A stretch of DNA of 64,000 nt, taken from contig NC_013407.1 of the NCBI RefSeq assembly GCF_000024625.1, positions 496,001 through 560,000 of the forward strand. Reading direction: 5' to 3'. Below the pieces are notes generated by a model, which was not told the origin of the DNA, did not search any database, and saw nothing but the letters and a program-made list of their open reading frames with translations. The position numbers and the translations under genes are program-made. The stretch comes from Methanocaldococcus vulcanius M7 (GTDB taxonomy: Archaea > AGJL01 > Methanococci > Methanococcales > Methanocaldococcaceae). How positions within the stretch are numbered: the first letter of the stretch is position 1; the number at the start of each line of letters is the position of its first letter. Below, in pieces: positions 54,991-62,230 of the stretch.

Positions 54991-55497
54991 CTATGAAACA
55001 GTGAAAGCAATATAAAGAATAATATAAAGCATAACTGCAACAAGAAAATACTCAAAAACTTTTTTATGCCTTATAATTAGTTTTTTAGCATTTTTATTAA
55101 TCTTTTTAAGGTTGAATTGTTTGGATTTTGACTTATTAGATTTCTTTTTATCCTTATCTTTTGGTGAGCCAAATTTCTTACAAACATAAATTTCATACTC
55201 TTTAATATTTTTATTCCATAATATTGAAACACCTATACCGATACGGTTATATTTGTTGCTGAGTATATGTTTTCTATGGTTAGGATTTCTTAACCACTCC
55301 TTAACAATCCTCTTAGCGACAGTTGTATGAGTCTCTCCCTTTACGGCATAATGAACTGTGCAGTTCTTCCTCTTTAATGCTTCCCTATTGGCTGACTTCG
55401 TTAGTGACTTACTCAGCTTTAATGGCTTTAACTTCCTACGCTTTCTTTCTTTATTTATCACCTCATGTAATCTTTTTCTTAACCGTTGCGGTTCCAT
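54991..55497 (-). CDS. CAP/SCP-domain protein with C-terminal membrane anchor
   Basis: 168 residues from ATG 55497 (GGTGGGGGTC upstream). CAP domain at about 1-115: RKRLHEVINKERKRRKLKPLKLSKSLTKSANREALKRKNC, then VKEWLRNPNHRKHILSNKYNRIGIGVSI, which matches W..S..HR.NIL...IGIGV. A Lys/Ser-rich linker and a final hydrophobic helix (about 146-166) follow. No signal peptide, so the CAP domain likely faces the cytoplasm. The family has no single activity. Confidence 0.78.
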   Translation of the reverse strand: MEPQRLRKRLHEVINKERKRRKLKPLKLSKSLTKSANREALKRKNCTVHYAVKGETHTTVAKRIVKEWLRNPNHRKHILSNKYNRIGIGVSILWNKNIKEYEIYVCKKFGSPKDKDKKKSNKSKSKQFNLKKINKNAKKLIIRHKKVFEYFLVAVMLYIILYIAFTVS

Positions 55498-55588
55498 GAC
55501 CCCCACCAATTTTTGAAATAAAAAACTCAATAGATAAGCTTTATTTTTGTTACTTAACTACAATTTTTATACAACACCCCATAACTGG

Positions 55589-55933
55589 TTACAAGTTAAG
55601 TATGTTAAAATACGGCATTTTTATTTTATTCAAAAATTCATCTTTTTTCCCTATAGAGAGGTATTCAATAAATTTTTCTACTAAATATTCAATATCTTCT
55701 TTATCAATATCTATTAATATGATAGGATTTTCTAAAACTACTAATATCATGTCTTCTATATCTTCAATTGTGATAGTACAATACTCTTCTAATTCTATAA
55801 TTAAAAAATATAAGTTTGTTAAAAACTTATTTCGCTCATTTTTATCATATATCATAGCACCAGTCAAACAACCTTCCACATATCTTGACTCGATATATTC
55901 ATCAATTTTCTCTTTAATATCATTCATATCCAT
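55589..55933 (-). CDS. Acidic helical viral protein, 114 residues
   Basis: MDMNDIKEKIDEYIESRYVE onward, strongly acidic with ITIEDIEDMILVVLENPIILIDIDKEDIEYLVEKFIEYL. ATG 55933 has GTGGTTAAT upstream; the track to 55942 adds three residues only. Nine-base-scale spacing to the 80-residue gene upstream suggests co-transcription. Function unknown. Confidence 0.55.
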   Translation of the reverse strand: MDMNDIKEKIDEYIESRYVEGCLTGAMIYDKNERNKFLTNLYFLIIELEEYCTITIEDIEDMILVVLENPIILIDIDKEDIEYLVEKFIEYLSIGKKDEFLNKIKMPYFNILNL

Positions 55934-55945
55934 ATTAACCACTTT

Positions 55946-56188
55946 TCATCTATTCATTCCAAACTCCATTAAATAACTCCGAACAACATCTCTTACTGCT
56001 TGATGTATGACATCTTCCCCCCTATACCTTAACATTTCTTCAAACTCACCTCTAATGACTTCACAGATGATTTTTTCTCCAAGCTCAATATCTCTTCCAC
56101 AGTTATCTTTAACTTTTGTTTTTAAATATTCCAAAACTGCTTCTTTAACACCATCTTTTACTGCCTTATAGTTTTTCCAATTATTCAT
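55946..56188 (-). CDS. Small helical viral protein, 80 residues
   Basis: MNNWKNYKAVKDGVKEAVLE, YLKTKVKDNCGRDIELGEKIICEVIRGEFEEMLRYRGEDVIHQAVRDVVRSYLMEFG. All helical, mixed charge. GGTGATAATCT precedes the ATG. Follows the winged-helix regulator by 15 bases. No family recognised. Confidence 0.6.
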   Translation of the reverse strand: MNNWKNYKAVKDGVKEAVLEYLKTKVKDNCGRDIELGEKIICEVIRGEFEEMLRYRGEDVIHQAVRDVVRSYLMEFGMNR

Positions 56189-56203
56189 AGATTATCACCA
56201 AAA

Positions 56204-56539
56204 TTATCCAACAATTACCGAAACCTTATCATTTTCGTTTATTGAAAATTTAATGGTTTTATTCCCAATTTTTTCAATGAAATCATCTAATTTATATAAA
56301 ATCAGTGCATTTTTACCTTTTTGTGTTATTTTATAGCATGATTTTGGCAACATATATTCTGTCTCTTCTGTCCATTTTTCTACAAGACCTTCTTCAATGA
56401 GCTCAGATAATAATCTACTTAATGTACCTTGATGTAGTTTAGTCTCTTTTTGAAGCTGACTAAATGTTAATACCCCCTTATTATTAAGTATTTCTAATAT
56501 TTCTCTAACATATTTTTTTGATAAAGTTTTAATTATCAT
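56204..56539 (-). CDS. Winged-helix (MarR-like) viral regulator
   Basis: 111 residues. wHTH at about 8-75: KKYVREILEILNNKGVLTFSQLQKETKLHQGTLSRLLSELIEEGLVEKW, then the wing with YMLPKSCYKITQKGKNAL. Divergent from the gene at 56725 and next to operator P2, it is the best candidate for the repressor of P1, P2 and P3, or of its own inverted repeat (56580-56603). GGAGTAGA-like sequence precedes the ATG. Confidence 0.8.
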   Translation of the reverse strand: MIIKTLSKKYVREILEILNNKGVLTFSQLQKETKLHQGTLSRLLSELIEEGLVEKWTEETEYMLPKSCYKITQKGKNALILYKLDDFIEKIGNKTIKFSINENDKVSVIVG

Positions 56540-56579
56540 TCTACTCCCTCCATCTTTAACGTTTTTACGAATTTTTACA

Positions 56580-56603
56580 ACTACTCCTATTTTTATGAGT
56601 AGT
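56580..56603. promoter_or_regulatory. Operator-like inverted repeat before the winged-helix gene
   Basis: ACTACTC (56580-56586) and GAGTAGT (56597-56603) around ten AT bases. The left half with its tail (AACTACTCCTATTTTTATGA) is partly repeated at 56635-56652 (AACTACTATTTTTATGAC). It lies 40-110 bases upstream of the regulator start, so an autoregulatory site is likely. Confidence 0.55.
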
Positions 56604-56660
56604 TATATTAATTCGATGCGAGTAAAAATGTGAGAACTACTATTTTTATGACATCGAAAA

Positions 56661-56705
56661 TTTTATATACTACCACAATTATAAAACAAGTCATAGAAAT
56701 ATGAC
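56661..56705 (+). promoter_or_regulatory. Early promoter-operator P2 (rightward)
   Basis: TATA box TTTTATATAC at 56661-56670, then CCACAATTATAAAACAAG, then the operator GTCATAGAAATATGAC at 56690-56705 over the expected start site. 56673-56705 is identical to P1 read in reverse. An ATG lies inside the operator at 56701, but the gene's ribosome-binding site GGTGATACT points to ATG 56725. Confidence 0.8.
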
Positions 56706-56724
56706 TCCTCATAAGGGTGATACT

Positions 56725-57144
56725 ATGACTTACGAACACATGGTTAAATCAATTTTAACCTTACTGGCTACATTTGAACGAAAAAATAGAAGAGTTTTGC
56801 TACTATATGAGTATGTATTACAGCATAAAAATCTACCTACTGAAGCAATTCCAGTTATTTATTTTATTAAATATAATGATTGGTTTGAAGCATATAAAAA
56901 TTACTTAAAAAATAATTTAGACCACATTAACGACTTAGAATATAATGCTTTTTTGATATTAATAGGGGATACTCCTCACATAATGAATTTAGAATTATAC
57001 GAGTTCTTTTTAGAAATTTCCAATTTTTCAGAGGAGCAAAAAATGAGGATAATATATAAAATTACCAAAAAAATTAAAGAGGAGGAAAAGTATGTCAGAA
57101 GAAATTCGCAATATCAAAGAACTCCTGAAAAATCCTGTATTTAA
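56725..57144 (+). CDS. Viral early protein of unknown function, 139 residues
   Basis: 139 residues from ATG 56725 (GGTGATACT upstream). MTYEHMVKSILTLLATFERK, then helices with LPTEAIPVIYFIKYNDWFEAYKNYLKNNLDHIND. Wholly helical. It overlaps the AAA+ replication gene by 53 bases in another frame and is the first gene of its unit; a replication accessory role is possible. Confidence 0.62.
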   Translation: MTYEHMVKSILTLLATFERKNRRVLLLYEYVLQHKNLPTEAIPVIYFIKYNDWFEAYKNYLKNNLDHINDLEYNAFLILIGDTPHIMNLELYEFFLEISNFSEEQKMRIIYKITKKIKEEEKYVRRNSQYQRTPEKSCI

Positions 57145-59479
57145 AAAATTTTTTGATGAATTAAGAAATAAACATGCAAAGTCAATAAAAGATTTAGTTG
57201 AAATTATCCCATCTATAGAAACCCTGAAACTCCATCACGAAATAGTATTATCATCTGAAGAAAATATCGATAAATATTTTAGTGCTTTAAAGTTTTACTT
57301 TCCAGAGAGGATAAAGCGATATTTTTTTAACAAATATCAGATATTTATTGATTTTGACAACAGATCTAAATGGCATGATTTCGTAGACATAAACACACTA
57401 TTAAAAGTATATGAATTGAATTATATACAAAGTATAACAAAAGAAGGAAAAACAATTAAAGATAGTTTTGAGGAATTTTTTACAGAGTCAATAGTATTAT
57501 TATTAAAAAATACACATACACATGGAATAAGAGAATTAGAAGATACTCCAATAGTTATCAAATTTAAAAATAAATTATATGGAGATGTAAATACCTGGAA
57601 AATTATGAAAGTTGAAAGTGAGGATGACTCTTTAACTTACTATGTAAAACTTGATGATAATAATTTAATATATATGAATATTACTGGAACTCAAAAGAAA
57701 AAAAACATTGTTACTCCTGTCAACATGGACATTCCAATATTCCAACTACATAAATGTGAAAAAATCTATGACCCTATAGATAATAAAACAGTATTCTATA
57801 TTTCAGGATGGAAACTACAGGGTAATGAAGAAAAATATGTTGAAATAATAGATATTAATGATATAGGACAATTACTAAGTTCCCCAATCATAAACCTCTG
57901 TAAAAAATACAAAGAATTATACATGGAACTAAAAAATGTCCTAAAACAGATAATATCTCAAAAAGCTGAGGACTGTATAAAAACTGAAGGTTTCGCAGTA
58001 ATTACCCATAATGGACATCTAACTATTCCAAAAAGATACAAAATGCCAGATACAATATTTTGTGAAGATTTAGAGCATTTGGATAGAATATTAACAAAAG
58101 ATACAGATGAGTTAATTAAAGAGGATTTGATAAAATATCTTGCATTATTTAATAAGGTCCACAACTTGACTACAATAGGTGCATTTATAGCCAGCCATTT
58201 AATACATGTAATTAAACCAAAAATTGTTTCTCCTGTATTTATATGGGGAGATAGTGGCGTTGGAAAAACAAGTATTGCAATGTTACTTAGCTATGTAAAC
58301 CCCGCAAGTTCCCAAACTACAAGCCACCAGTTAATGCAGAAAATTTCTGGGTTCAGATGCGGTATAGTTTATTTTGATGAAAAAATAGAGTATTCATCAC
58401 AATTAACGCAGGATTTAAAGTATTCTGCCACAAACTGTGGATACATACATAGAATTAGCCATAACAAAAAATATGTTGCCAATGTCATGTTTTTGGCAAC
58501 ATCAAACCCCCAACCAAAATTTAAGACAAGGGGTCTTGAAGATTTAAAAGGGCTTTTGAGAAGAGCAGTATTTTTAAAAGTCATAAAAGAGCTTGATGAA
58601 ATAAAAGATGAAAAAATTGATGAAGCTTATGAGATATTGGACATATATAGAAATGATTTAATTAAAATACTGCTTGATGAGCTAACATCATTCTCAGAAA
58701 AGGAAATTAAAGACATATACAGACAATTTACAGTTAGGGAGAAGTATAAACTACTTCTAACTGGAATTGAACTCTGGAAGGCAATATGTGAAAAATACAA
58801 TATTAAATTAAATATAAATTATGATGAACTTATTAGGAGATTTGAGGATAGTGAAAAAGAGATATTAGGATTTGGAGATATAAGCTTATTAGAATTAATA
58901 AAAGGAAGAATTATAGAAGATGCAATACACACTGCAAGAGTTTTAGATGTAGAAGGTAAAGATATTGTAGTTAGAGTTGCAGATAAAAACGTTGTGAAAT
59001 CTCTACTTACATCAAAAGGATATGCAATATACTTAAAAGATAAGAAACTTTATGCTATACTTTCTGTTAGAGGGTTTAAAAATCTAAAAGATAAAATTAA
59101 GGAACTACCCGATTTAGAAACTAAGAGAGACATTGAAAGTTACCTCGGACAGAATGGCATTGAGTTTGAGTATAAAAATACGAGGGCATATGGAATATCC
59201 ATAAAAGGATTCTTTATAGAAATTAAAGACATTGAAATTGACATTGAGGATGATGAAGAAAATAACATTTCAAACTCAATACTTAAGAGCAGACAAAAGC
59301 AGAAAAACCTTGAGGAGAAAATTATAAAGACAATAGAAGAAGCTGGAGAAATTAGTTTCGATGAATTAAAAGAAAAAATAGGGCTTGATGAAGAAACATT
59401 AGAGAAATTAATCAAAAGGTTAATAAAACTTGGAGATATATTGGAGGTAAGACCTAATACTTATAAAATATTAGTATAA
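57092..59479 (+). CDS. AAA+ ATPase, probable viral replication initiator/helicase
   Basis: 795 residues. N-terminal part (1-370) has no recognised motif. ATPase: Walker A IWGDSGVGKTS at 384-394, Walker B GIVYFDEK at 424-431, sensor 1 VMFLATSNP at 465-473, and R490-R491 as candidate arginine finger. The C-terminus (about 735-795: LEEKIIKTIEEAGEISFDELKEKIGLDEETLEKLIKRL) is a winged helix, as in DNA-binding helicase loaders and MCM-like proteins. Overlaps the previous gene. An iteron array begins 116 bases after its end, which fits an initiator binding its own origin. Confidence 0.78.
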   Translation: MSEEIRNIKELLKNPVFKKFFDELRNKHAKSIKDLVEIIPSIETLKLHHEIVLSSEENIDKYFSALKFYFPERIKRYFFNKYQIFIDFDNRSKWHDFVDINTLLKVYELNYIQSITKEGKTIKDSFEEFFTESIVLLLKNTHTHGIRELEDTPIVIKFKNKLYGDVNTWKIMKVESEDDSLTYYVKLDDNNLIYMNITGTQKKKNIVTPVNMDIPIFQLHKCEKIYDPIDNKTVFYISGWKLQGNEEKYVEIIDINDIGQLLSSPIINLCKKYKELYMELKNVLKQIISQKAEDCIKTEGFAVITHNGHLTIPKRYKMPDTIFCEDLEHLDRILTKDTDELIKEDLIKYLALFNKVHNLTTIGAFIASHLIHVIKPKIVSPVFIWGDSGVGKTSIAMLLSYVNPASSQTTSHQLMQKISGFRCGIVYFDEKIEYSSQLTQDLKYSATNCGYIHRISHNKKYVANVMFLATSNPQPKFKTRGLEDLKGLLRRAVFLKVIKELDEIKDEKIDEAYEILDIYRNDLIKILLDELTSFSEKEIKDIYRQFTVREKYKLLLTGIELWKAICEKYNIKLNINYDELIRRFEDSEKEILGFGDISLLELIKGRIIEDAIHTARVLDVEGKDIVVRVADKNVVKSLLTSKGYAIYLKDKKLYAILSVRGFKNLKDKIKELPDLETKRDIESYLGQNGIEFEYKNTRAYGISIKGFFIEIKDIEIDIEDDEENNISNSILKSRQKQKNLEEKIIKTIEEAGEISFDELKEKIGLDEETLEKLIKRLIKLGDILEVRPNTYKILV

Positions 59480-59594
59480 AGTTATTTTATTATTTTTTTG
59501 AAATCTCAAATTTTCACCATCTTCAAACCCCAAACTCTTTTCATTATCCCTAATGTTGTAGGTATAATTATAGGACTAGAACCTACTCCACGTC

Positions 59595-59624
59595 AGCGAC
59601 CATAGCGACCATATCAGCGACCAT
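59595..59624 (+). repeat. Iteron cluster 1, three direct AGCGACCAT
   Basis: AGCGACCAT at 59595-59603, 59604-59612 and 59616-59624, the first two abutting. This is the most regular part of the candidate origin. Confidence 0.8.
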
Positions 59625-59767
59625 GAATATTACGGTTTTTTCAGTTAGATTTTTGATAAATTTTCTTATTTTTTTAAAAATAACAATAAAATATTATAGT
59701 CGCTGATAGATATAACAATCTGACTTTATCTTATTACAATAAGAACTACAGCGACTTTTTGAAAACC

Positions 59768-59854
59768 AGCGACCACAGCGACCACTTGGATATAACTATT
59801 ATGCGGTCAGGGTGTGGAAAAAATTTGAAGTCATTGAGTGGTCGCTCGGTCGCT
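59768..59854. repeat. Iteron cluster 2, two direct and two inverted copies
   Basis: AGCGACCA at 59768 and 59777 face inverted copies TGGTCGCT (59839-59846) and GGTCGCT (59848-59854), about 55 bases apart. The symmetric layout is common in plasmid and viral origins. Confidence 0.75.
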
Positions 59855-60054
59855 AAAAATTAAAAAGGATGTTAAGTTGAGTATATTGTATATAATCAAT
59901 AATATGTTTAGATTGTTAGCGACTCAGTTTTTATGTCATTATTATTCCAAATTTGACAGATGATTTGATTCATTTCTTGAAGATAAGAATATATTCATAG
60001 TAGCCGATACGGTTGCTGATAGAAATTTCACAGTTGCTCTTTAGTATAGAAAGC

Positions 60055-60098
60055 TTTATATATTTCCGCAATTATATTATATGTCATAAAAATATGAG
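60055..60098 (+). promoter_or_regulatory. Early promoter-operator P3 (rightward)
   Basis: TATA TTTATATAT at 60055-60063, then CCGCAATTATATTATAT, then GTCATAAAAATATGAG at 60083-60098. Same spacing as P1 and P2, with a few changes, including one in the operator arm, so it may be more weakly bound. Followed by TGTCAT and GGTGATACA, as in P2, before ATG 60118. Drives the integrase unit. Confidence 0.75.
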
Positions 60099-60117
60099 AT
60101 GTCATTTTGGTGATACA

Positions 60118-60309
60118 ATGGTGAGAGTAAAAAAGAAGGCATGGAGAAAACCAAGAGATGTGGTTATAGGCTTTGTTGCGGTTTGTAAGGCAAACGGTAA
60201 TACTGTAATTCCTAAACCAACTTTACCTCCTGATTATGTCGGCAAAAAAGTTATAATCATTCCGATTGAAGATGAAGATGAAGAGTTTGATGTGGTTGAT
60301 GATAATTGA
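60118..60309 (+). CDS. DUF2080/AbrB-like small protein
   Basis: 63 residues from ATG 60118 (GGTGATACA upstream; the frame is open further up but runs through the operator). VRVKKKAWRKPRDVVIGFVAVC, then KANGNTVIPKPTLPPDYVGKKVIIIPIEDEDEEFD. The GNT.IPKP....VGKKV.I pattern resembles DUF2080 and swapped-hairpin AbrB-type DNA-binding proteins. Could be a regulator of the integrase unit. Confidence 0.6.
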   Translation: MVRVKKKAWRKPRDVVIGFVAVCKANGNTVIPKPTLPPDYVGKKVIIIPIEDEDEEFDVVDDN

Positions 60310-60433
60310 AACTAAGAAAGTTGAAAAATCTAAATATCCAGCTCGAAATGTCGAAAGTTCTTATGGGGTTGTTAGTGTCCCTATTTATGGGGATAGGTAC
60401 GTTATCCCCGCTTCTAACTTGGAGTTTGGGTGA
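60299..60433 (+). CDS. Small protein with beta-barrel-like pattern, 44 residues
   Basis: MIIETKKVEKSKYPARNVES then SYGVVSVPIYGDRYVIPASN. It overlaps the end of the DUF2080-like gene in another frame; its stop overlaps the ribosome-binding site of the next gene. The V.VP..GDRYVIPAS ending recalls AbrB-like hairpins. Support is the close packing. Confidence 0.45.
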   Translation: MIIETKKVEKSKYPARNVESSYGVVSVPIYGDRYVIPASNLEFG

Positions 60434-60438
60434 TTCTC

Positions 60439-60615
60439 ATGAGGTATAAGTCAGAGGTTGATGCTTTGGCAGAGCATGTTGAAGAGGTTATTGAGATTTT
60501 AATATCTCATATGGATGAAGAGGATTTGATTAATTTGCATGCTATAGGCGTAGGGATATGTCAAAGAGTTGCTGAAGAGTTTAAAGAAAGATTAAAGTTG
60601 AGGGAGATTTTATGA
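60439..60615 (+). CDS. Small helical viral protein, 58 residues
   Basis: MRYKSEVDALAEHVEEVIEI, LISHMDEEDLINLHAIGVGICQRVAEEFKERLKLREIL. ATG 60439 has GGGTGATTCTC upstream; the frame from 60430 starts with a GTG in that site. Overlaps the next gene by four bases. All-helical; function unknown. Confidence 0.58.
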   Translation: MRYKSEVDALAEHVEEVIEILISHMDEEDLINLHAIGVGICQRVAEEFKERLKLREIL

Positions 60616-60863
60616 GGAGGGCAACATTCTATTTATGTAGGAATATTGATGGTAGGAAACTTAGGTATCTTTTGCATAGGTTGGAAAACGTGGAAAATAT
60701 AGATATTGAGACATTAAGAAGAGCAATTGAGGCGGAGAAGAAATACAAAAGAGCAATAACGCTCACAGAGGAAGAGGAGGCAATTATACAGAAGTTAGGT
60801 AAGAGTGCAAATTTACTTTTGAATTGTGAGTTGGTGAAGTTGGATGAGGGAGAAAGAGCTTAA
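60612..60863 (+). CDS. Small helical viral protein, 83 residues
   Basis: MRRATFYLCRNIDGRKLRYL, LHRLENVENIDIETLRRAIEAEKKYKRAITLTEEEEAIIQKLGKSANLLLNCELVKLDEGERA. GAGGGAGATTTT precedes the ATG. It overlaps the integrase start by 20 bases. An excisionase role is possible by position (small, basic, before the integrase), but unproven. Confidence 0.55.
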   Translation: MRRATFYLCRNIDGRKLRYLLHRLENVENIDIETLRRAIEAEKKYKRAITLTEEEEAIIQKLGKSANLLLNCELVKLDEGERA

Positions 60864-61815
60864 AAATCTCTTACTTTTAAAACCTAAGAGGGAAGAGATT
60901 AAAGAGACGGATGATATTAAAAAATGGCTTGATAAGTTTAAAGAAGAGCGTTTATTTGATGGTAGGAAGGAAAGCACTATAAAAAATGATTTAACACGGT
61001 TGAAAGTTTTCTTGGACTTTTGTTATAATAGGTTAGGAAAAAGCCCTGATGAAATGGAGACATCTGATTTCGTTAAGTTCTTTAACTACTTAGAGAAAGA
61101 GAGGAAGTTATCTAAAAATACTCAGAAGAGGTATTATGACTTATTGAAAGTGTTTTATAAGTTGATGAGGTTAAAGAACTTTAATGAGTTTGCTGAGGAG
61201 AGTAAGGAAAGAAAACGGTTTGCTTGCATAGAAATAAGACATTATGATGCTGTTGATGCTGAGATTTTGAATGAGATTTTGAGGAAGATTGTTGAGAGTA
61301 ATAGCAGAACAAGGATGAGAGATGCATTGATTGTAAGATTGCTATGGGATACTGGAGCGAGAGTATCTGAAATATTAAATCTAAGATACAAGGATGTTGA
61401 TTTCAATGAAGGAATAATTAGAATCACTAATACAAAAAATAGGGAAGAGAGAAAGGTGGTCTGTGCATCTGAAACCTTAGAGCTGTTAAGGCATTATTGC
61501 CAGTTCAACATAAGGCAAGGACCGGAGGATTACCTATTCCAAAATAATAGGGGAGGGAGGGTTAGAAAGGATTGGATTAGTGAGGTTTTTAGAAAAGCAG
61601 TTGATGAGCTTAAAAAGGAGGGTAAGATTCCGCCAAATAAGAGGATTGTTATTCATTCTTTGAGGCATGGTAGGGCTGTTGATTTACTTGAAAAAGGATT
61701 ACCTCTTGATGTTGTTAAAGAATATCTTGGCCATAGGAGTTTGGAGGTTACTTTGTTTTATTCTCATTCTAAGGAGAGAACTGAGAAGTTATTAAAAATT
61801 ATTAGGAAGTTGTAG
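60844..61815 (+). CDS. int: Tyrosine recombinase (integrase)
   Basis: 323 residues. N-terminal SAM-like core-binding domain (about 24-115). Catalytic domain with R173 (DTGARVSEILNLRYKDV), K in the beta-hairpin near 198-204, H271xxR274 (VIHSLRHGRAVDLL), H297 (YLGHRSLEVTLFY) and nucleophile Y306. Complete and undivided, so integration did not split it, unlike the SSV-type integrases. It ends 158 bases before attR. Confidence 0.95.
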   Translation: MREKELKNLLLLKPKREEIKETDDIKKWLDKFKEERLFDGRKESTIKNDLTRLKVFLDFCYNRLGKSPDEMETSDFVKFFNYLEKERKLSKNTQKRYYDLLKVFYKLMRLKNFNEFAEESKERKRFACIEIRHYDAVDAEILNEILRKIVESNSRTRMRDALIVRLLWDTGARVSEILNLRYKDVDFNEGIIRITNTKNREERKVVCASETLELLRHYCQFNIRQGPEDYLFQNNRGGRVRKDWISEVFRKAVDELKKEGKIPPNKRIVIHSLRHGRAVDLLEKGLPLDVVKEYLGHRSLEVTLFYSHSKERTEKLLKIIRKL

Positions 61816-61876
61816 TCCTGTTTGGTGGTAATCTGTAAGGTCTTTGGTGTTGTGTCGGATTATTACGGTAGGGTAG

Positions 61877-61912
61877 TGAGGTGTTGATGGAACATTTTTG
61901 AGGTGTTGATGG
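61877..61912 (+). repeat. Arm-type direct repeats near attR
   Basis: TGAGGTGTTGATGG at 61877-61890 and again at 61899-61912, exactly 22 bases apart (two helix turns). They lie between the integrase stop and attR, a usual position for arm sites bound by the integrase N-terminal domain or excisionase. Confidence 0.6.
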
Positions 61913-61972
61913 TAAAATTTATATATGTGTTGTCGCATAGTATATTAAAAAAGTTTGGTGGGGTGGTGTGGA

Positions 61973-62026
61973 ACTGCTAATCCCGTTGGGCATAGCCCAA
62001 CTCGGGTTCAAATCCCGACCCCCGCG
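61973..62026 (+). repeat. attR core (54-base direct repeat, copy 2)
   Basis: The 3' two-thirds of tRNA-Ser, identical to 31864-31917. It lacks the 5' acceptor and D arm, so it is not a tRNA gene. The following bases are TCA instead of CCA. This is the original host 3' end displaced by the provirus. Confidence 0.95.
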
Positions 62027-62037
62027 TCATCTATTTT

Positions 62038-62080
62038 AGGTTTTTATTTATTTTTATTATTTTTTAATTTTTATTATTTT
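62038..62080 (+). terminator. T-rich terminator of the former tRNA gene
   Basis: Long T-rich tracts (TTTTTATTTATTTTTATTATT and following) directly after attR. They fit the normal end of the original tRNA-Ser transcript, now 30 kb away from the working tRNA. Confidence 0.45.
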
Positions 62081-62230
62081 AGGTATTAAGTTTTGAAGGG
62101 ATTTATTTTGCTATTTTTATAGATGAGCTAAAATCTTTGCACTTCTATCTTCATTGCAAACCAAAAACTTTTTTTATTAAAAAGGGATATTAATTATCTA
62201 CAATAAAATTAACATTATGGTGAGTTCATC

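Larger units (their letters stand above)
59480..60054. other. Gene-free region with iteron array, candidate viral replication origin
   Basis: About 570 bases without a gene. Holds about ten copies of AGCGAC(C/T): direct at 59595, 59604, 59616, 59750, 59768, 59777 and 59918, inverted at 59698, 59839 and 59848. Within clusters spacing is 9 bases (12 once). The stretches between are AT-rich (for example 59640-59698) and could unwind. Position right after the AAA+ gene supports an origin. A T-rich tract at 59483-59500 may end the AAA+ transcript. Confidence 0.72.
31864..62026. mobile_element. Complete provirus of a head-tailed archaeal virus (about 30.1 kb)
   Basis: Bounded by 54-base direct repeats in and after tRNA-Ser. 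Contains, in order: a small membrane-protein region, terminase small and large subunits, portal-MuF fusion, a gp10-like completion protein, then leftward baseplate/adhesin, tape measure, tail chaperones, tail tube, connector, capsid, decoration, scaffold and protease genes, an early regulatory block, an accessory block, an AAA+ replication protein and a tyrosine integrase. All expected virion modules are intact, so it may be inducible. A single tail-tube protein and no sheath suggest a long non-contractile tail; the 730-residue tape measure would give about 110 nm at the usual 1.5 A per residue (inference). It may be MFTV1 of M. fervens or a relative, from memory only. Confidence 0.95.

Noticed and set aside
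61973-62026. A second tRNA-Ser gene
   Set aside because: Only the part from the anticodon loop onward is present; there is no 5' acceptor strand or D arm, so it is an attachment-site remnant.
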